The notes under the pieces: generated by a model | What the model was told of the DNA's origin: nothing | Seen by the model: only the letters and a program-made list of their open reading frames with translations | The model's database searches: none | From: an uncultured Cryomorphaceae bacterium | Lineage (GTDB): Bacteria > Bacteroidota > Bacteroidia > Flavobacteriales > Schleiferiaceae | DNA length: 64,000 nucleotides | NCBI GenBank assembly: GCA_913009655.1 | Contig: CAJVWI010000001.1 | Location: forward strand, 1 to 64,000 | Direction: 5' to 3' | Program-made: the position numbers and the translations under genes | Shown: positions 19,614 to 33,858 of the stretch, in pieces | How positions within the stretch are numbered: position 1 is the stretch's first letter | Layout: every line of letters begins with the position of its first letter

Positions 19614-20918
19614 TTATTCTAAAAACTTTTTTTTCAATAGATCTGTAGTTATTGAACCTGGGCGTTCCAATGGCATTGCCATTGCCCTATCCCAGATTAA
19701 ATTAGTTAAAGTGCCAATAGACCGGGAAACACCAAATAAAACTGTATAGAAATCATATTCGACAAGACCATAGTGCATTAACAACTGTCCGGAATGAGCA
19801 TCAACATTAGGCCAAGGGTTCTTGACCTTACCGGTTGCCTCAAGTATACCAGGAACCACATCATAAATATTTGAGATCAAATTGAAAAGTGGATCATCCG
19901 GCATATGTTTCATCGCAAACTCTCTTTGAGCTGTATATCGAGGATCTGTTTTTCTTAAAACTGCATGACCAAATCCAGGAATAACTTTACCATTTATCAT
20001 TGTCTTATGACAATATTCTGCAATTTGTTCTTTAGTGGGAACTTCTGAACCGATAGAATCTTTCATTTCCATAGTCCACTTGATAACTTCTTGGTTAGCT
20101 AATCCATGCAAAGGCCCAGCCAAACCATTCATACCCGCGGCAAAACTTTGATATGCATCGGATAATGCCGACCCAACAAGGTGAACGGTATGCGCTGAAA
20201 CATTACCACCTTCATGATCACTATGAATAGTCATGTATAGTCGCATTAATTCGCGAAATTCCTTATTATCAAAACCTAGCATATGAGCAAAATTTCCTGC
20301 CCAATCTAGTTTTGTATCAGGTTCAATGTGCTGATCATTTTTATATGCTCTTCGATAAATGTATGCTGCAATTCTTGGCAAGCGAGCAATTAAATTCATC
20401 GAATCCTCAAAAGTATGTATCCAATAATCTGACTTTGGACAGCCGGCAGCATATTCCTTGGCGAAAATACTCTCCGTTCTTAAGGCCATTATTGCAATAA
20501 CAAACTGAGTCATGGGGTGAGCTCTGAAAGGTAAAGCGTCTATTGTTTTAAAAACATGAGGAGGAACTATTGCTCTTCGAGCCCAATTATTACTAACCCG
20601 TCTCACATCATCATCTGTAGGAAGTTCATTCATAAGGATGAGGTAAAAAAGACCTTCGGGCAAAGGTTCTTCACCACCAGGGTACTTTGGAAGAAGTTCT
20701 TGAAGTTCGGGGATACTATAGCCTCTGAAACGAATGCCTTCATTCGGATCTAATTTTGAAGTTTCACATATCAGGGCGGGCATGCCGCGCATACCTTGAT
20801 AAATCTGACTAACCTTAATGTCACCTATAGATTTATCTCCATGACTAGAAAGAAAACTTTTAATTTCTTTCTGTGCAGCTGGAATTTTCCCAGCAAAGTA
20901 TTCTTGAATCCGGTCCAT
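19614..20918 (-). CDS. Citrate synthase, mitochondrial/eukaryotic-like type
   Basis: GLAGPLHGLANQEV, PGFGHAVLRKTDPRYTAQREFA, NPWPNVDAHSGQLLMHYG, YTVLFGVSRSIG, PLERPGSITTD. Confidence 0.95.
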   Translation of the reverse strand: MDRIQEYFAGKIPAAQKEIKSFLSSHGDKSIGDIKVSQIYQGMRGMPALICETSKLDPNEGIRFRGYSIPELQELLPKYPGGEEPLPEGLFYLILMNELPTDDDVRRVSNNWARRAIVPPHVFKTIDALPFRAHPMTQFVIAIMALRTESIFAKEYAAGCPKSDYWIHTFEDSMNLIARLPRIAAYIYRRAYKNDQHIEPDTKLDWAGNFAHMLGFDNKEFRELMRLYMTIHSDHEGGNVSAHTVHLVGSALSDAYQSFAAGMNGLAGPLHGLANQEVIKWTMEMKDSIGSEVPTKEQIAEYCHKTMINGKVIPGFGHAVLRKTDPRYTAQREFAMKHMPDDPLFNLISNIYDVVPGILEATGKVKNPWPNVDAHSGQLLMHYGLVEYDFYTVLFGVSRSIGTLTNLIWDRAMAMPLERPGSITTDLLKKKFLE

Positions 20919-20924
20919 TGTTTC

Positions 20925-23308
<2,384 letters not shown>

Positions 23309-23340
23309 TTTTTCTTAAAAATATTATAGCAGACACAAAA

Positions 23341-23369
23341 AAAGGATAAGGGTATATCCCTTATCCTTT
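23341..23369 (-). terminator. Rho-independent terminator downstream of rplQ
   Basis: Perfect stem AAAGGATAAGGG-TATAT-CCCTTATCCTTT with T7 on minus-strand 3' side. Confidence 0.9.
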
Positions 23370-23404
23370 ACAAGTTAGCTGACAATTCAGTATTCTTTAA
23401 TCAT

Positions 23405-23941
23405 TTATTCTTTTTCTTTTTCTTCTTGATTCGTATCGTTATCTAAAGAATCTTCACTAACTACCACATTATCTTGAATTTCTGCGGGAGCCTCATTTTT
23501 TGTTTTACTTGAATCAGCTGTTTTCTTAGAACGACGTCTAGTTGCTTTTTTTGCGTCTTTACTGTCTTCTCTCCCGTAAATCTCGTTAAAATCAACGAGC
23601 TCAACCATACACATCTCCGCATTATCACCAAGACGATTACCGGTCTTAATAATACGTGTATAACCGCCTGGCCGATCACCAACCTTTATCGAGACCTCCT
23701 TGAAGAGTTCGGTCACAGCATCTTTACTTTGAAGATAGCTGAAGACCATTCTTCTATTATGAGTACTATCTATTTTGGATCTAGTAACAAGTGGTTCAAC
23801 ATACTTTTTAAGAGCTTTCGCTTTAGCTACAGTAGTATTTATTCTCTTATGAATAACAAGAGAAGTAGCCATGTTACTCAACATGGCTTTGCGGTGCGAT
23901 GTTGTTCGACCTAAATGATTAAATTTCTTACCGTGTCTCAT
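23405..23941 (-). CDS. rplQ: 50S ribosomal protein L17
   Basis: [21 protein letters not shown]; start trimmed from longer ORF; charged C-terminal extension. Confidence 0.96.
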   Translation of the reverse strand: MRHGKKFNHLGRTTSHRKAMLSNMATSLVIHKRINTTVAKAKALKKYVEPLVTRSKIDSTHNRRMVFSYLQSKDAVTELFKEVSIKVGDRPGGYTRIIKTGNRLGDNAEMCMVELVDFNEIYGREDSKDAKKATRRRSKKTADSSKTKNEAPAEIQDNVVVSEDSLDNDTNQEEKEKE

Positions 23942-23948
23942 TTTTAAA

Positions 23949-24941
23949 TTATTCCTTATCCAGTTTATACTTACTTGTATCCATACCAAAGGATAAACCC
24001 AAGTTTGCAACAAGATCTTCAAGCTCCGTAAGCGATTTCTTTCCGAAATTTCTAAACTTCATCAAATCTGCTTTTGTATAAGAAACCAGATCAGCTACTG
24101 TTTCTACTTCAGCCGCCTTTAGGCAATTCAAAGCACGAACGCTAAGCTCAAGTTCTGTAAGAGCCTTCAATAACAGCTTCCGCATTTCCATTACCTCTTC
24201 ATCATAACTCTCTACTTCTTGAATTGGAGCTACATCAGCTATCATGCGCTCATCAGTGAACAACAAGAAGTGCTGAATTAAAATTTGAGCAGCATCAGTG
24301 AGAGCATCTTGAGGAATGACGCTACCATCGGTTTCGATTTCCATTATGAGTTTCTCAAAGTCAGTTTTTTGCTCAACTCTAAAGTTCTCAATATGATAAT
24401 TTACATTTTTAATAGGAGTATATATCGAATCAAGCGCGACGGTTCCTAGCGGACTATCAAGTCTCTTATTTTCTTCAGCGGGCACATATCCACGGCCCTT
24501 TTCAATAGATAAGTCCATTTCAACATTAACGGACTTATCTAGATTACAAATAACTAAATCAGGATTTAGAACTTGAAATGAAGTCATAAATGAAGCCAGG
24601 TCACCGGCTGTCAAAACCTCTTTCCCAGATAAATTCACTTTAACAATTTCCGAATCAGAAGAATCAATTTGACGCTTCAAACGTACTTGCTTAAGATTCA
24701 GAATTATCTCCGTAACATCCTCTACAACACCCTTTATTGTTGAGAACTCATGACTTACGCCTGAAATATTGACAGAGGTAAAAGCAAATCCCTCAAGAGA
24801 ATTTAATAGGACGCGACGTAAAGCATTGCCTACAGTTAAGCCGTAACCTGGCTCGAGTGGACGGAACTCAAATTGACCGTATGTATCTGTTGTTGAATTA
24901 ACGATAACCTTTTCAGGTTTTTGAAATTGAAGGATAGCCAT
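23949..24941 (-). CDS. rpoA: DNA-directed RNA polymerase subunit alpha
   Basis: [23 protein letters not shown]-terminal alpha-CTD. Confidence 0.98.
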   Translation of the reverse strand: MAILQFQKPEKVIVNSTTDTYGQFEFRPLEPGYGLTVGNALRRVLLNSLEGFAFTSVNISGVSHEFSTIKGVVEDVTEIILNLKQVRLKRQIDSSDSEIVKVNLSGKEVLTAGDLASFMTSFQVLNPDLVICNLDKSVNVEMDLSIEKGRGYVPAEENKRLDSPLGTVALDSIYTPIKNVNYHIENFRVEQKTDFEKLIMEIETDGSVIPQDALTDAAQILIQHFLLFTDERMIADVAPIQEVESYDEEVMEMRKLLLKALTELELSVRALNCLKAAEVETVADLVSYTKADLMKFRNFGKKSLTELEDLVANLGLSFGMDTSKYKLDKE

Positions 24942-24945
24942 AATC

Positions 24946-25551
24946 TTATTTTGAATAAAGTTCCACGATGAGTTGCTCTTTAATGCCTTCAGGTATTATG
25001 TCACGTTGGGGAACGCTCAATAATGAACCAGACATGTTAGCTTCGTTCCACTCAATCCATGGATATTGATGAGCAGAACCAGAAAGAGAAGCTGTAATAA
25101 CCTCTAGGGTCTTTGACTTTTCACGAACGGCAACAACATCGCCAGGTTTAACATGAAAAGAAGGGATATTAACAATACTACCATTTACGGTAATATGGCG
25201 ATGAGAAACCAATTGACGCGAGCCGCGACGGGTTGGAGCAATACCAAGTCGATAAACGACATTATCTAATCTCCCCTCACATAACTGAAGAAGTACCTCT
25301 CCGGTAGCTCCTTTTGAACGTGAAGCACGATCAAACAAATTCTTGAACTGCCGTTCAAGAATCCCATAAGTATATTTTGCCTTTTGCTTTTCAAGCAATT
25401 GAACTGAATACTCCGATTTCTTACCCCGCTTCTTCTGAAAACCATGCTGTCCAGGAGGGTAATTACGTTTATCAAGAGCACGATCTGGACCGAAAATCGG
25501 TTCTCCGAATCGACGTGCTATTTTTGTTAGGGGACCTCTGTAACGTGCCAT
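24946..25551 (-). CDS. rpsD: 30S ribosomal protein S4
   Basis: [21 protein letters not shown]...; S4 domain. Confidence 0.98.
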   Translation of the reverse strand: MARYRGPLTKIARRFGEPIFGPDRALDKRNYPPGQHGFQKKRGKKSEYSVQLLEKQKAKYTYGILERQFKNLFDRASRSKGATGEVLLQLCEGRLDNVVYRLGIAPTRRGSRQLVSHRHITVNGSIVNIPSFHVKPGDVVAVREKSKTLEVITASLSGSAHQYPWIEWNEANMSGSLLSVPQRDIIPEGIKEQLIVELYSK

Positions 25552-25575
25552 TTCTTAATTATTTTTTTGTAAATA

Positions 25576-25965
25576 TTATACTCGACGGCGCTTAGGTGGC
25601 CGACAACCATTGTGAGGAATAGGAGTAATATCCACAATTTCAGTGACCTCTATTCCGCTATTGTTCAAACTTCGGATAGCGCTTTCGCGACCATTACCTG
25701 GGCCTTTCACATAGACTTTAACTTTTTTCAAACCAGCTTCTATTGCTGGAGTTGCCGCGTTTTCGGCTGCCATCTGAGCCGCATATGGTGTGTTCTTTTT
25801 TGAACCTCGAAACCCCATTTTGCCAGCAGATGACCAGGATATTACCTGACCTTGAGTATTAGTCAAAGCTATTATGATATTATTGAATGTGGAACTAACA
25901 TGGGCTTCACCCACAGCGTCCACCTTAACCTTACGCTTTTTTGCCGTTTTCGTTGACTGTGCCAT
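25576..25965 (-). CDS. rpsK: 30S ribosomal protein S11
   Basis: [42 protein letters not shown]. Confidence 0.98.
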   Translation of the reverse strand: MAQSTKTAKKRKVKVDAVGEAHVSSTFNNIIIALTNTQGQVISWSSAGKMGFRGSKKNTPYAAQMAAENAATPAIEAGLKKVKVYVKGPGNGRESAIRSLNNSGIEVTEIVDITPIPHNGCRPPKRRRV

Positions 25966-25977
25966 CAGTTATTATGA

Positions 25978-26355
25978 TTATTTCGTTACCTTCTTTTTAT
26001 TCGCTACTGTCTTTCTCTTACCTTTTCGGGTGCGAGAATTGTTCTTAGTATGCTGACCACGAAGTGGCAAACCTAATCTGTGCCGAATGCCGCGCTGACA
26101 ACCAATATCCATTAATCTCTTAATATTCAGTTGAGTTTCAGAACGTAATTCGCCTTCCACCTTAACATTCTCAGTTATGTAGTTACGAATACCTTGTAGC
26201 TGATCATCAGTCCATTCCTGGACTTTTATATTATAATCAACTCCTGCCTCCGTGAGAATCTCACGAGAGCGTGATCGACCAATACCATAAATGTATGTCA
26301 ATCCAATTTCTCCACGCTTATTTTTCGGGAGGTCTATACCTGCTATTCTCGCCAT
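25978..26355 (-). CDS. rpsM: 30S ribosomal protein S13
   Basis: [26 protein letters not shown]...[21 protein letters not shown]. Confidence 0.98.
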   Translation of the reverse strand: MARIAGIDLPKNKRGEIGLTYIYGIGRSRSREILTEAGVDYNIKVQEWTDDQLQGIRNYITENVKVEGELRSETQLNIKRLMDIGCQRGIRHRLGLPLRGQHTKNNSRTRKGKRKTVANKKKVTK

Positions 26356-26375
26356 TTCTTTCTTCTAAAATGAAA

Positions 26376-26492
26376 TTAACCTTGACGTTGTTTAAACCTA
26401 GGGTTCTTCTTGTTTATAATATACAAACGCCCTTTTCTGCGGACAATTTTACAATCCGCACTGCGCTTTTTTAGTGATGCTCTTACTTTCAT
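26376..26492 (-). CDS. rpmJ: 50S ribosomal protein L36
   Basis: Not in ORF track; read from minus strand: [38 protein letters not shown]-stop. Confidence 0.96.
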   Translation of the reverse strand: MKVRASLKKRSADCKIVRRKGRLYIINKKNPRFKQRQG

Positions 26493-26517
26493 AATATTCT
26501 ACTTAAAACAAATCTAT

Positions 26518-26733
26518 TTAGTATCGATAAGTTATTCGTGCCTTAGACAAATCATACGGTGATAACTCTAACTTCACCCGATCACCTGGAAGGAGTTTTA
26601 TATAATGCATTCGCATTTTACCAGAAATATGCGCCGTAACGACATGACCATTCTCTAATTCTACGCGAAACATTGCATTTGAAAGATTTTCAGTAATAGT
26701 TCCATCTTGAGTGATTCCAGGTTCTTTTGCCAT
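26518..26733 (-). CDS. infA: Translation initiation factor IF-1
   Basis: [59 protein letters not shown]. Confidence 0.98.
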   Translation of the reverse strand: MAKEPGITQDGTITENLSNAMFRVELENGHVVTAHISGKMRMHYIKLLPGDRVKLELSPYDLSKARITYRY

Positions 26734-28064
26734 TATATCGTAGTATTTCTGCCACGCATACGTCCACCTTCCATCAGACCATCATAATGACTATTCAACA
26801 AATAACTCTCGATTTGCATTAGAGTATCTAATACAACTCCAACGATAATTAAAAGAGATGTTCCTCCATAAAACTGAGCCCATTGCATATTAATTCCTAA
26901 TGTCATTGCAACAGATGGAAGTATGGCAATTAAAGCCAATAAAACAGCGCCAGGTAATGTAATTTTCGCCAGGACACCATCTATGTAATTACCTGTTGCT
27001 TCACCGGGTTTGATACCCGGAACAAATCCGCCATTACGCTTAAGATCATCAGCAATCTGGGTAGTATTAATCTGGATAGCGGTATAAAAATATGTAAAGA
27101 CTAAGATTAGCATTGCAAATACAAAATTGTACCAAAAACCCTGAATATTACCGAACACATCAACCACCCAAGTAGCTCCAGAACCTTCAAGTCCAGCATA
27201 CTGAACTACTGTTAGTGGAACAAACATTAAAGCCTGAGCAAATATTATTGGCATAACACCTGATGCATTAACCCTAATTGGCAAATAACTCCGCCCCAAA
27301 GACTTACTACCTCCTCCTGCAACTCTTTTAGCATATTCTAGGGGAACTTTTCGTACCGCCTGAGTAATTGCAATAGCAAATAAAAAGACCAGATATAAAG
27401 CGACGATTTCAATTAGAAATTTTATCCATCCGCCGCCTGAAGGACTAAGTTGTGTTGCAACTTCCTGGAAAAAAGCTTGAGGGAAGTTAGCAATAATACC
27501 AATCATTATTAACAAAGAGATACCATTACCTACACCCTTTTCAGTAATCCTCTCTCCTAACCACATGGCAAAAATAGTACCTGCAATAATAACTATCCAC
27601 GAGGTCAACCAAAATGTTGACATAGGTAAAGTAATATTAACACCCTGATATATCAGGTTAGTTATGTATCCAGGAGCCTGAGCAGCAACTATAAGAATAG
27701 TTAAATATCTAGTTATCTGATTTAACTTTCTCCGACCGGACTCCCCCTCTTTTTGCATTTTTTGAACCGCTGGTACTGCAAGACCTGCAAGTTGTATAAC
27801 AATAGAAGCGGAGATATACGGCATAATACCAAGAGCCAGAATAGAAGCATTGGCAAATGCACCTCCTGAAAAAGCATTAATCAAACCAATTAAACCTTCA
27901 GAAGCTTGACTCTGTAAGTTCTCCAAACTACCAGGATCTATACCAGGAAGAACCACGTTTGAACCCAGACGATAAACGAGCAGCAAACCTGCCGTTAACA
28001 GAAGCTTTTCCCGGAGCTCCGTAATGCCCCAAATGTTCTTTAGCGTTTGGATAAACCGATTCAT
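26733..28064 (-). CDS. secY: Preprotein translocase subunit SecY
   Basis: Ten-TM protein; [21 protein letters not shown] motifs; spc operon position. Confidence 0.98.
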   Translation of the reverse strand: MNRFIQTLKNIWGITELREKLLLTAGLLLVYRLGSNVVLPGIDPGSLENLQSQASEGLIGLINAFSGGAFANASILALGIMPYISASIVIQLAGLAVPAVQKMQKEGESGRRKLNQITRYLTILIVAAQAPGYITNLIYQGVNITLPMSTFWLTSWIVIIAGTIFAMWLGERITEKGVGNGISLLIMIGIIANFPQAFFQEVATQLSPSGGGWIKFLIEIVALYLVFLFAIAITQAVRKVPLEYAKRVAGGGSKSLGRSYLPIRVNASGVMPIIFAQALMFVPLTVVQYAGLEGSGATWVVDVFGNIQGFWYNFVFAMLILVFTYFYTAIQINTTQIADDLKRNGGFVPGIKPGEATGNYIDGVLAKITLPGAVLLALIAILPSVAMTLGINMQWAQFYGGTSLLIIVGVVLDTLMQIESYLLNSHYDGLMEGGRMRGRNTTI

Positions 28065-28065
28065 G

Positions 28066-28578
28066 TTATTGTTTAGTTACTTTTTCAGATGATTGCTTGG
28101 AAACAGTAGCGTCTTCATTTTCTGAATGCATCGAGATAATATGAATTGTCCCACCTGCTTTTTCGATAGCCACCTTCGCGCTTTCACTTACTTTATTTAC
28201 TTTAACTTCAATTGCAGATGAAATTTTTCCACGTCCTAATATTTTTACAAGATCATGCTTACCCGCCAATCCATTATTCATAAGAGTATCAAGACTAATC
28301 TCTTTTAGAGACTTTTCATCAATCAACTTTTGGATAGTATCTAGATTGATCCCACGATACTCAACACGATTAGGATTTGTAAAGCCAAATTTTGGAACTC
28401 TTCGTTGAAGAGGCATTTGACCACCCTCAAAACCGATCTTTTTGCTGTATCCAGATCTCGACTTGGCACCTTTGTGACCTCGCCCTGCCGTTCCTGCTGA
28501 ACCACTACCCTCTCCACGACCAAGTCGTTTTTTGGTAAAAGTTGAACCCGCTGCAGGCTTTAAATTATGAAGTGACAT
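28066..28578 (-). CDS. rplO: 50S ribosomal protein L15
   Basis: [47 protein letters not shown]. Confidence 0.97.
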   Translation of the reverse strand: MSLHNLKPAAGSTFTKKRLGRGEGSGSAGTAGRGHKGAKSRSGYSKKIGFEGGQMPLQRRVPKFGFTNPNRVEYRGINLDTIQKLIDEKSLKEISLDTLMNNGLAGKHDLVKILGRGKISSAIEVKVNKVSESAKVAIEKAGGTIHIISMHSENEDATVSKQSSEKVTKQ

Positions 28579-28592
28579 ATTATTATAAATAT

Positions 28593-28775
28593 TTATTTAA
28601 TTTCTTCGACAGTTACTAAATGATTCACAGTTCGAACCATACCAGCAATTTGAGCATTATTATCATGTTCAACGCTATGGTTAATTTTGCGTAAACCCAA
28701 AGCCACCATAGTTGCTTTTTGATTATGGGGACGGTTAATTACGCTGCGCTTTTGAGTTATCTTAATGCGTGTCAT
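28593..28775 (-). CDS. rpmD: 50S ribosomal protein L30
   Basis: Short L30 domain between L15 and S5. Confidence 0.95.
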   Translation of the reverse strand: MTRIKITQKRSVINRPHNQKATMVALGLRKINHSVEHDNNAQIAGMVRTVNHLVTVEEIK

Positions 28776-28786
28776 ACTTTATAGCT

Positions 28787-29308
28787 TTATTTACCGTTAA
28801 AAACTTGTGAAACAGTTATACCTCTTGACTTGGCAACTTGCTTAGCATCTCTTAAAGAATGTAAAGCTTCAAAGGTGGCCTTAACCAGATTATGAGGGTT
28901 AGATGAACCTTTGGATTTAGCCAGAACATCATGAATACCAACACATTCTAAAACATGACGCATAGAACCTCCTGCTATAACCCCTGTTCCTGAAGATGCT
29001 GGGCGAAGAAATACTCTTGCACCACCAAATTTACCATCCTGCTCGTGAGGAAGCGTGCCCTTAACCACTGGAAAGCGATACAAATTTTTCTTAGCATCTT
29101 CAATTCCCTTGTTTACAGCCTCTGAAACCTCTTTACTCTTACCCAGTCCGTAACCACCAATGCCGTGTTCGTCCCCGACGACGACAATAGCTGTAAATCC
29201 AAATGTCCGACCACCCTTTGTGACCTTCGTCACACGTTGAACACCAACTAAACGATCTACTAGCTCGAGGCCACTAGGTTTTATTTTTTTAATATTTTTA
29301 TCTTTCAT
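28787..29308 (-). CDS. rpsE: 30S ribosomal protein S5
   Basis: [37 protein letters not shown]. Confidence 0.98.
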   Translation of the reverse strand: MKDKNIKKIKPSGLELVDRLVGVQRVTKVTKGGRTFGFTAIVVVGDEHGIGGYGLGKSKEVSEAVNKGIEDAKKNLYRFPVVKGTLPHEQDGKFGGARVFLRPASSGTGVIAGGSMRHVLECVGIHDVLAKSKGSSNPHNLVKATFEALHSLRDAKQVAKSRGITVSQVFNGK

Positions 29309-29316
29309 ATTCTCAA

Positions 29317-29673
29317 TCAGAATTTCAGTCCAGCTTGACGTGCTCCGTCAGCTAGTGATTTTATACGTCCATGATATAGATAACCTCCGCGATCAAAGGA
29401 TATGGATTCTACTCCTACTCCTTTTGCGACTTCAGCGATCATTTTACCTACTTTAAAAGCACGTTCAATTTTAGTGCCTGCAAATACTTCACCATTTTTC
29501 GATAATGACGAGGCAGTACCGAGAGTCTTGCCACTTACATCATCGATAAGTTGAGCATATATTTCTTTACTACTTCTGTAAACGGCTAATCGAGGACGCT
29601 TATCTGTCCCTTTTACCACATTACGGATCCGCATGTGTATGCGTTGTCTACGATTCATTTTTTTTGTTGCCAT
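29317..29673 (-). CDS. rplR: 50S ribosomal protein L18
   Basis: [20 protein letters not shown]...[26 protein letters not shown]. Confidence 0.98.
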   Translation of the reverse strand: MATKKMNRRQRIHMRIRNVVKGTDKRPRLAVYRSSKEIYAQLIDDVSGKTLGTASSLSKNGEVFAGTKIERAFKVGKMIAEVAKGVGVESISFDRGGYLYHGRIKSLADGARQAGLKF

Positions 29674-29687
29674 GATCTATATGTTTA

Positions 29688-30239
29688 CTACTTAGCAGCG
29701 GATTTACCAGCCTTCTTACGAACAATCTCACCTACATATCGAACACCTTTACCCTTGTATGGTTCAGGCTTTCTAAATGATCGAATCTTTGAAGCTATCA
29801 TTCCAACTAGCTGTTTATCAAAAGATGTTAGTTCTACTAAAGGGTTCTTACCTTTTTCACTAATCGTAGTCAACTTTACCTCAGATGGTATTTGCATACT
29901 GATATTATGAGAGAACCCTAAAGCCAAATCCAGAATTTGACCGCGGTTACTTGCTCTGTATCCTACGCCCACTAATTCAAGTCTTTTAGTCCAACCATCA
30001 CTAACACCAACAATCATATTGGATATTAATGATCTGTAAAGACCATGAGACGCGCGGTGAGATTTGGAATCCGAAGGACGTGATAGTGTCACAACATCTT
30101 CTAATACCTGAACCTCAATACCATCAGTAATATTCTGATTTAACGTACCACCCTTACCCTCAACAGTCACTACTGATTCTTTAATACTCACAGTGACACC
30201 GGAAGGTATATTTATAGGGGATTTACCAATTCTTGACAT
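29688..30239 (-). CDS. rplF: 50S ribosomal protein L6
   Basis: MSRIGKSPINIPSGVTV...PEPYKGKGVRYVGE. Confidence 0.98.
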   Translation of the reverse strand: MSRIGKSPINIPSGVTVSIKESVVTVEGKGGTLNQNITDGIEVQVLEDVVTLSRPSDSKSHRASHGLYRSLISNMIVGVSDGWTKRLELVGVGYRASNRGQILDLALGFSHNISMQIPSEVKLTTISEKGKNPLVELTSFDKQLVGMIASKIRSFRKPEPYKGKGVRYVGEIVRKKAGKSAAK

Positions 30240-30251
30240 TATCTATATCTA

Positions 30252-30650
30252 TTAATAAACGTAACATATAATCTCACCGCCAATTTTTTTGGCACGGGCT
30301 TCTTTATCAGTCATCATTCCATGCGACGTGCTCACAATAGCTATACCCAAACCATTTTTTACCCGAGGTAAATCCGAAGACGACTTGTAATTACGGAGAC
30401 CCGGACTAGAAGCACGGTCTATACCTCTTATTACAGGACGCTTTGTAGATCTCTCATACTTTAAAGCTACTTTCAATGTTCCTTGGGCGTTGTCAGTGAC
30501 CACTTTATAACTAGCTATGTAGCCCTGGTCATGAAGAATTCTGGCAATTTCTGCCTTAACGGTACTTGATGGTAACTCTACCACCTGGTGACCAGCTTTG
30601 GCCCCATTCCGTATGCGTGTTAAAAAATCTGCTATAGGATCTGTATACAT
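30252..30650 (-). CDS. rpsH: 30S ribosomal protein S8
   Basis: DPIADFLTRIRNGAKAGH...GLGIAIVSTSHGMMTDKEARAKKIGGEIICYVY. Confidence 0.98.
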   Translation of the reverse strand: MYTDPIADFLTRIRNGAKAGHQVVELPSSTVKAEIARILHDQGYIASYKVVTDNAQGTLKVALKYERSTKRPVIRGIDRASSPGLRNYKSSSDLPRVKNGLGIAIVSTSHGMMTDKEARAKKIGGEIICYVY

Positions 30651-30667
30651 CTTATTCTAATTGTAAA

Positions 30668-30937
30668 TTACCAACTACACTTCTTAACACCTGGTATTAA
30701 ACCAGATAAAGCCATTTCACGAAATGTCACTCTAGAAAGTCCAAACTGACGCATGTAGCCTCGAGGACGACCTGTCAGCTTGCATCGGTTATGTAACCTA
30801 ACCGGGGAAGCATTTTTTGGAAGCCGTTGCAGACCAGCATAATCGCCAGCAGCTTTGAGAGCCCCACGTTTTTCAGCATATCGAGCAACAACTGCCTGCC
30901 GTTTGCGCTCTCGCGCTTTCATTGATTCTTTCGCCAT
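30668..30937 (-). CDS. rpsN: 30S ribosomal protein S14 (zinc-free type)
   Basis: [33 protein letters not shown]...[20 protein letters not shown]; start trimmed. Confidence 0.97.
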   Translation of the reverse strand: MAKESMKARERKRQAVVARYAEKRGALKAAGDYAGLQRLPKNASPVRLHNRCKLTGRPRGYMRQFGLSRVTFREMALSGLIPGVKKCSW

Positions 30938-30941
30938 AATT

Positions 30942-31481
30942 CTATTTCTTAAAGGGCATTCCAAACTCTTGGAGAAGCGCTTTGCACTCCATATCTGTTT
31001 TCGCACTTGAAACAAACGTTATGTCCATTCCAGAAATGCGACTCACTTTATCAATTTCTATTTCCGGAAAAATAATCTGCTCCGTAATACCGAAAGTAAA
31101 ATTACCCCTACCATCAAATCCTTCTTTAATACCCTGAAAATCTCTGATTCTAGGTAAAGAAGATACTAATAACCTTTCCAAGAAATCATACATTTTAGAA
31201 CCCCGAAGTGTAACTCGCGCACCAACAGGCATTCCTTTTCTCAGTTTAAAATTGGATATGTCTTTTTTAGATTTTGTAGCTACCGCCCTCTGACCAGCAA
31301 TAATTGTCATCTCTTCAACAGCTGCATCCACTAGCTTCTTATCTGAAACAGCAGCTCCAATACCCTGACTCAAAATGATTTTCTCAAGTCTAGGGACTTG
31401 TAAATCATGAGAGTAACCAAATTGCTCCTTCATCGCAGGAACTACTTTGGATTGATAATCAACTTTTAGTTTTGATTCCAT
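30942..31481 (-). CDS. rplE: 50S ribosomal protein L5
   Basis: [14 protein letters not shown]...[17 protein letters not shown]. Confidence 0.97.
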   Translation of the reverse strand: MESKLKVDYQSKVVPAMKEQFGYSHDLQVPRLEKIILSQGIGAAVSDKKLVDAAVEEMTIIAGQRAVATKSKKDISNFKLRKGMPVGARVTLRGSKMYDFLERLLVSSLPRIRDFQGIKEGFDGRGNFTFGITEQIIFPEIEIDKVSRISGMDITFVSSAKTDMECKALLQEFGMPFKK

Positions 31482-31798
31482 TACTTAATAGTATCACCAG
31501 TTTTTTTTGCGAAACGACTTGTCTCACCTTTCTCATTTACTTTCCGTCCAACACGTGTTGGATTACCTGCACCATCAATTAACATCAAATTAGAGACGTG
31601 AATAGGTGCCTCCATTTTAGCAATTCCTCCTTGGGGAGTGCTAGCTGTAGGCTTTTGGTGTTTTGTAACCATGTTTAAACCTTCCACAACAGCCCGTGAC
31701 TGTTTTGGTATCATACGAATAATCTTACCCGACTTACCTTTTGAAGTACCCGCGATTACCATTACCGTATCTCCTGTTTTTATATGAAACTTTGCCAT
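31481..31798 (-). CDS. rplX: 50S ribosomal protein L24
   Basis: [23 protein letters not shown] motif. Confidence 0.97.
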   Translation of the reverse strand: MAKFHIKTGDTVMVIAGTSKGKSGKIIRMIPKQSRAVVEGLNMVTKHQKPTASTPQGGIAKMEAPIHVSNLMLIDGAGNPTRVGRKVNEKGETSRFAKKTGDTIK

Positions 31799-31812
31799 CT
31801 TATAGTATATTC

Positions 31813-32181
31813 TTAAAGCACCTCTGGTGCCAAGGAAACGATTTTCATGAACTGCTTGTCACGCAACTCTCTAGCCACAGGTCCAAAAACACGAGTGCCT
31901 CGCATTTCACCAGTTGGATTCAAAAGAACACAAGCATTATCGTCAAAACGGATATAAGACCCATCGAGACGCCTAACTTCTTTTTTCGTACGTACAACAA
32001 CAGCAGTTGCTACAGTACCCTTTTTTGCGCTGCCTGAGGGCAAAGCCTGTTTTATCGTGACAACGATTTTATCACCAACACTGGCATAACGACGTTTTGT
32101 ACCGCCTAATACGCGTATGACAAGAACTTCTTTGGCACCAGTATTATCTGCAACTCGGAGACGTGATTCTGTTTGTAACAT
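31813..32181 (-). CDS. rplN: 50S ribosomal protein L14
   Basis: [27 protein letters not shown]. Confidence 0.98.
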   Translation of the reverse strand: MLQTESRLRVADNTGAKEVLVIRVLGGTKRRYASVGDKIVVTIKQALPSGSAKKGTVATAVVVRTKKEVRRLDGSYIRFDDNACVLLNPTGEMRGTRVFGPVARELRDKQFMKIVSLAPEVL

Positions 32182-32182
32182 C

Positions 32183-32446
32183 TTATTTTGCTCTTTCTAA
32201 AATTTCTATTACACGCCATACCTTGGTTTTACTCATCGGACGTGTTTCCATGATCTTCACAGTATCTCCACTATTACAATCATTTTTCTCATCATGAGCA
32301 TGAAGTTTAGTAGTGTAGGTTATGAACTTACCGTACATAGGATGCTTCACTCGACGTGAAACAATCACAGTTACAGTTTTATTCATGGAGTCACTAGTAA
32401 CAACACCAATTCGCTCTTTTCGGAGATTTCGTTTCTCTTCCATCAA
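32183..32446 (-). CDS. rpsQ: 30S ribosomal protein S17
   Basis: [33 protein letters not shown]. Confidence 0.97.
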   Translation of the reverse strand: MMEEKRNLRKERIGVVTSDSMNKTVTVIVSRRVKHPMYGKFITYTTKLHAHDEKNDCNSGDTVKIMETRPMSKTKVWRVIEILERAK

Positions 32447-32452
32447 TATAAA

Positions 32453-32644
32453 TTATTTGGAGTTACGATTAGACATTTCCATAGTAAGTCTCGCAACGAT
32501 TTTTCTTGTACTAGCAATTCTCATAGGATTCTCTAGAGGACTAATACGGTTCTTCATCTTCATGTCTGCAAGCTCCTTACTCAATGCGGTAAATTGCTTA
32601 GAGAGCTCTTCTTGACTTAGATTCCGAATTTCATTCATTTTCAT
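32453..32644 (-). CDS. rpmC: 50S ribosomal protein L29
   Basis: MNEIRNLSQEELSKQF...; position between S17 and L16. Confidence 0.95.
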   Translation of the reverse strand: MKMNEIRNLSQEELSKQFTALSKELADMKMKNRISPLENPMRIASTRKIVARLTMEMSNRNSK

Positions 32645-32655
32645 AATGCTAACAA

Positions 32656-33081
32656 TTAGGAATTTGTAACTAAATCTCGACGGGTAACTAACTTAGTTTT
32701 AACGGGTAATTTTTGAGCCGCTAGCCTAAGAGCCTCTAGAGCCACTTCTTTAGATACCCCATCACATTCAAATAACATACGTCCTGGACGGATAACCGCT
32801 GCCCAATATTCAACAGAACCCTTTCCTTTACCCATACGGACTTCTAAAGGTTTCTTTGTAACAGGTTTATCAGGAAAGATACGGATCCATAACTGACCCT
32901 CACGTTTCATATAACGAGTGGCAGCGATACGCGCAGCTTCAATTTGCCTAGCAGTCATCCACACTTCTTGCATAGATTTTATACCATAAGCTCCAAAAGC
33001 TAAGGTGGCTCCACGTTGAGCGTTACCTTTCATTTTACCTTTAAAGGTCTTCCGGAATTTAGTTTTTTTCGGTTGTAACAT
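32656..33081 (-). CDS. rplP: 50S ribosomal protein L16
   Basis: [24 protein letters not shown]. Confidence 0.98.
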   Translation of the reverse strand: MLQPKKTKFRKTFKGKMKGNAQRGATLAFGAYGIKSMQEVWMTARQIEAARIAATRYMKREGQLWIRIFPDKPVTKKPLEVRMGKGKGSVEYWAAVIRPGRMLFECDGVSKEVALEALRLAAQKLPVKTKLVTRRDLVTNS

Positions 33082-33096
33082 ATCTCTTTGTGCGAA

Positions 33097-33858
33097 TTAT
33101 GCTTTACGATTATTGCGACGATCATTATTATTACGACGATCGTTAGAATTTGATCGACCTTTTGGACCACCACTACCAGGGTTACCTGATTTTGGTCTCC
33201 CAGAAACACCTAAAACGTTCGTTAAATCCCGTTTTCCGTAAACCTCACCTTTCATTATCCAAACCTTGATACCGATCCGCCCATAAGTCGTGTGAGCCTC
33301 CGACAAGTGATAATCAATATCCGCTCGGAAAGTGTGCAAGGGAGTACGACCGTCTTTAAACTTTTCAGAACGTGCAATTTCTGCACCATTCAATCTTCCA
33401 CTCAATTGAACTTTTATTCCTTCGGCACCCATTCGCATGGTAGAACTAATACTCATCTTAACCGCTCGTCTGAAAGAAATACGCCCTTCAATTTGACGGG
33501 CGATAGAATCAGCTACAAGTTTAGCATCTAATTCAGGCCTCTTTATTTCGTGGATATTTAACTGAACATCTTTTTTTGTAAGTTTCTTGAGTTCTTCCCT
33601 AAGTTTTTCAACCTCCGAACCACCCTTTCCGATTATTACACCGGGACGAGCAGTTGCAATTGTTATAGTCACAAGTTTCAAGGTTCGTTCGATGATTATC
33701 CGCGATACATTCGCTCTTGATAGCCGGGCGTACAAATACTTTCTGATAGCAGCATCCTCTGCTATTCTATCACCATAGTTCTTACCCCCGTACCAGTTTG
33801 AATCCCAGCCACGAATAAAACCTAGACGGTTTCCGATTGGATTAGCTTTTTGACCCAT
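33097..33858 (-). CDS. rpsC: 30S ribosomal protein S3
   Basis: [26 protein letters not shown] and C-terminal domain; R/N/G-rich tail. Confidence 0.98.
   Translation of the reverse strand: MGQKANPIGNRLGFIRGWDSNWYGGKNYGDRIAEDAAIRKYLYARLSRANVSRIIIERTLKLVTITIATARPGVIIGKGGSEVEKLREELKKLTKKDVQLNIHEIKRPELDAKLVADSIARQIEGRISFRRAVKMSISSTMRMGAEGIKVQLSGRLNGAEIARSEKFKDGRTPLHTFRADIDYHLSEAHTTYGRIGIKVWIMKGEVYGKRDLTNVLGVSGRPKSGNPGSGGPKGRSNSNDRRNNNDRRNNRKA

Noticed and set aside
23942-24022. 27-residue N-terminal extension of rplQ
   Set aside because: Overlaps the end of rpoA; canonical L17 begins [12 protein letters not shown] (23941)
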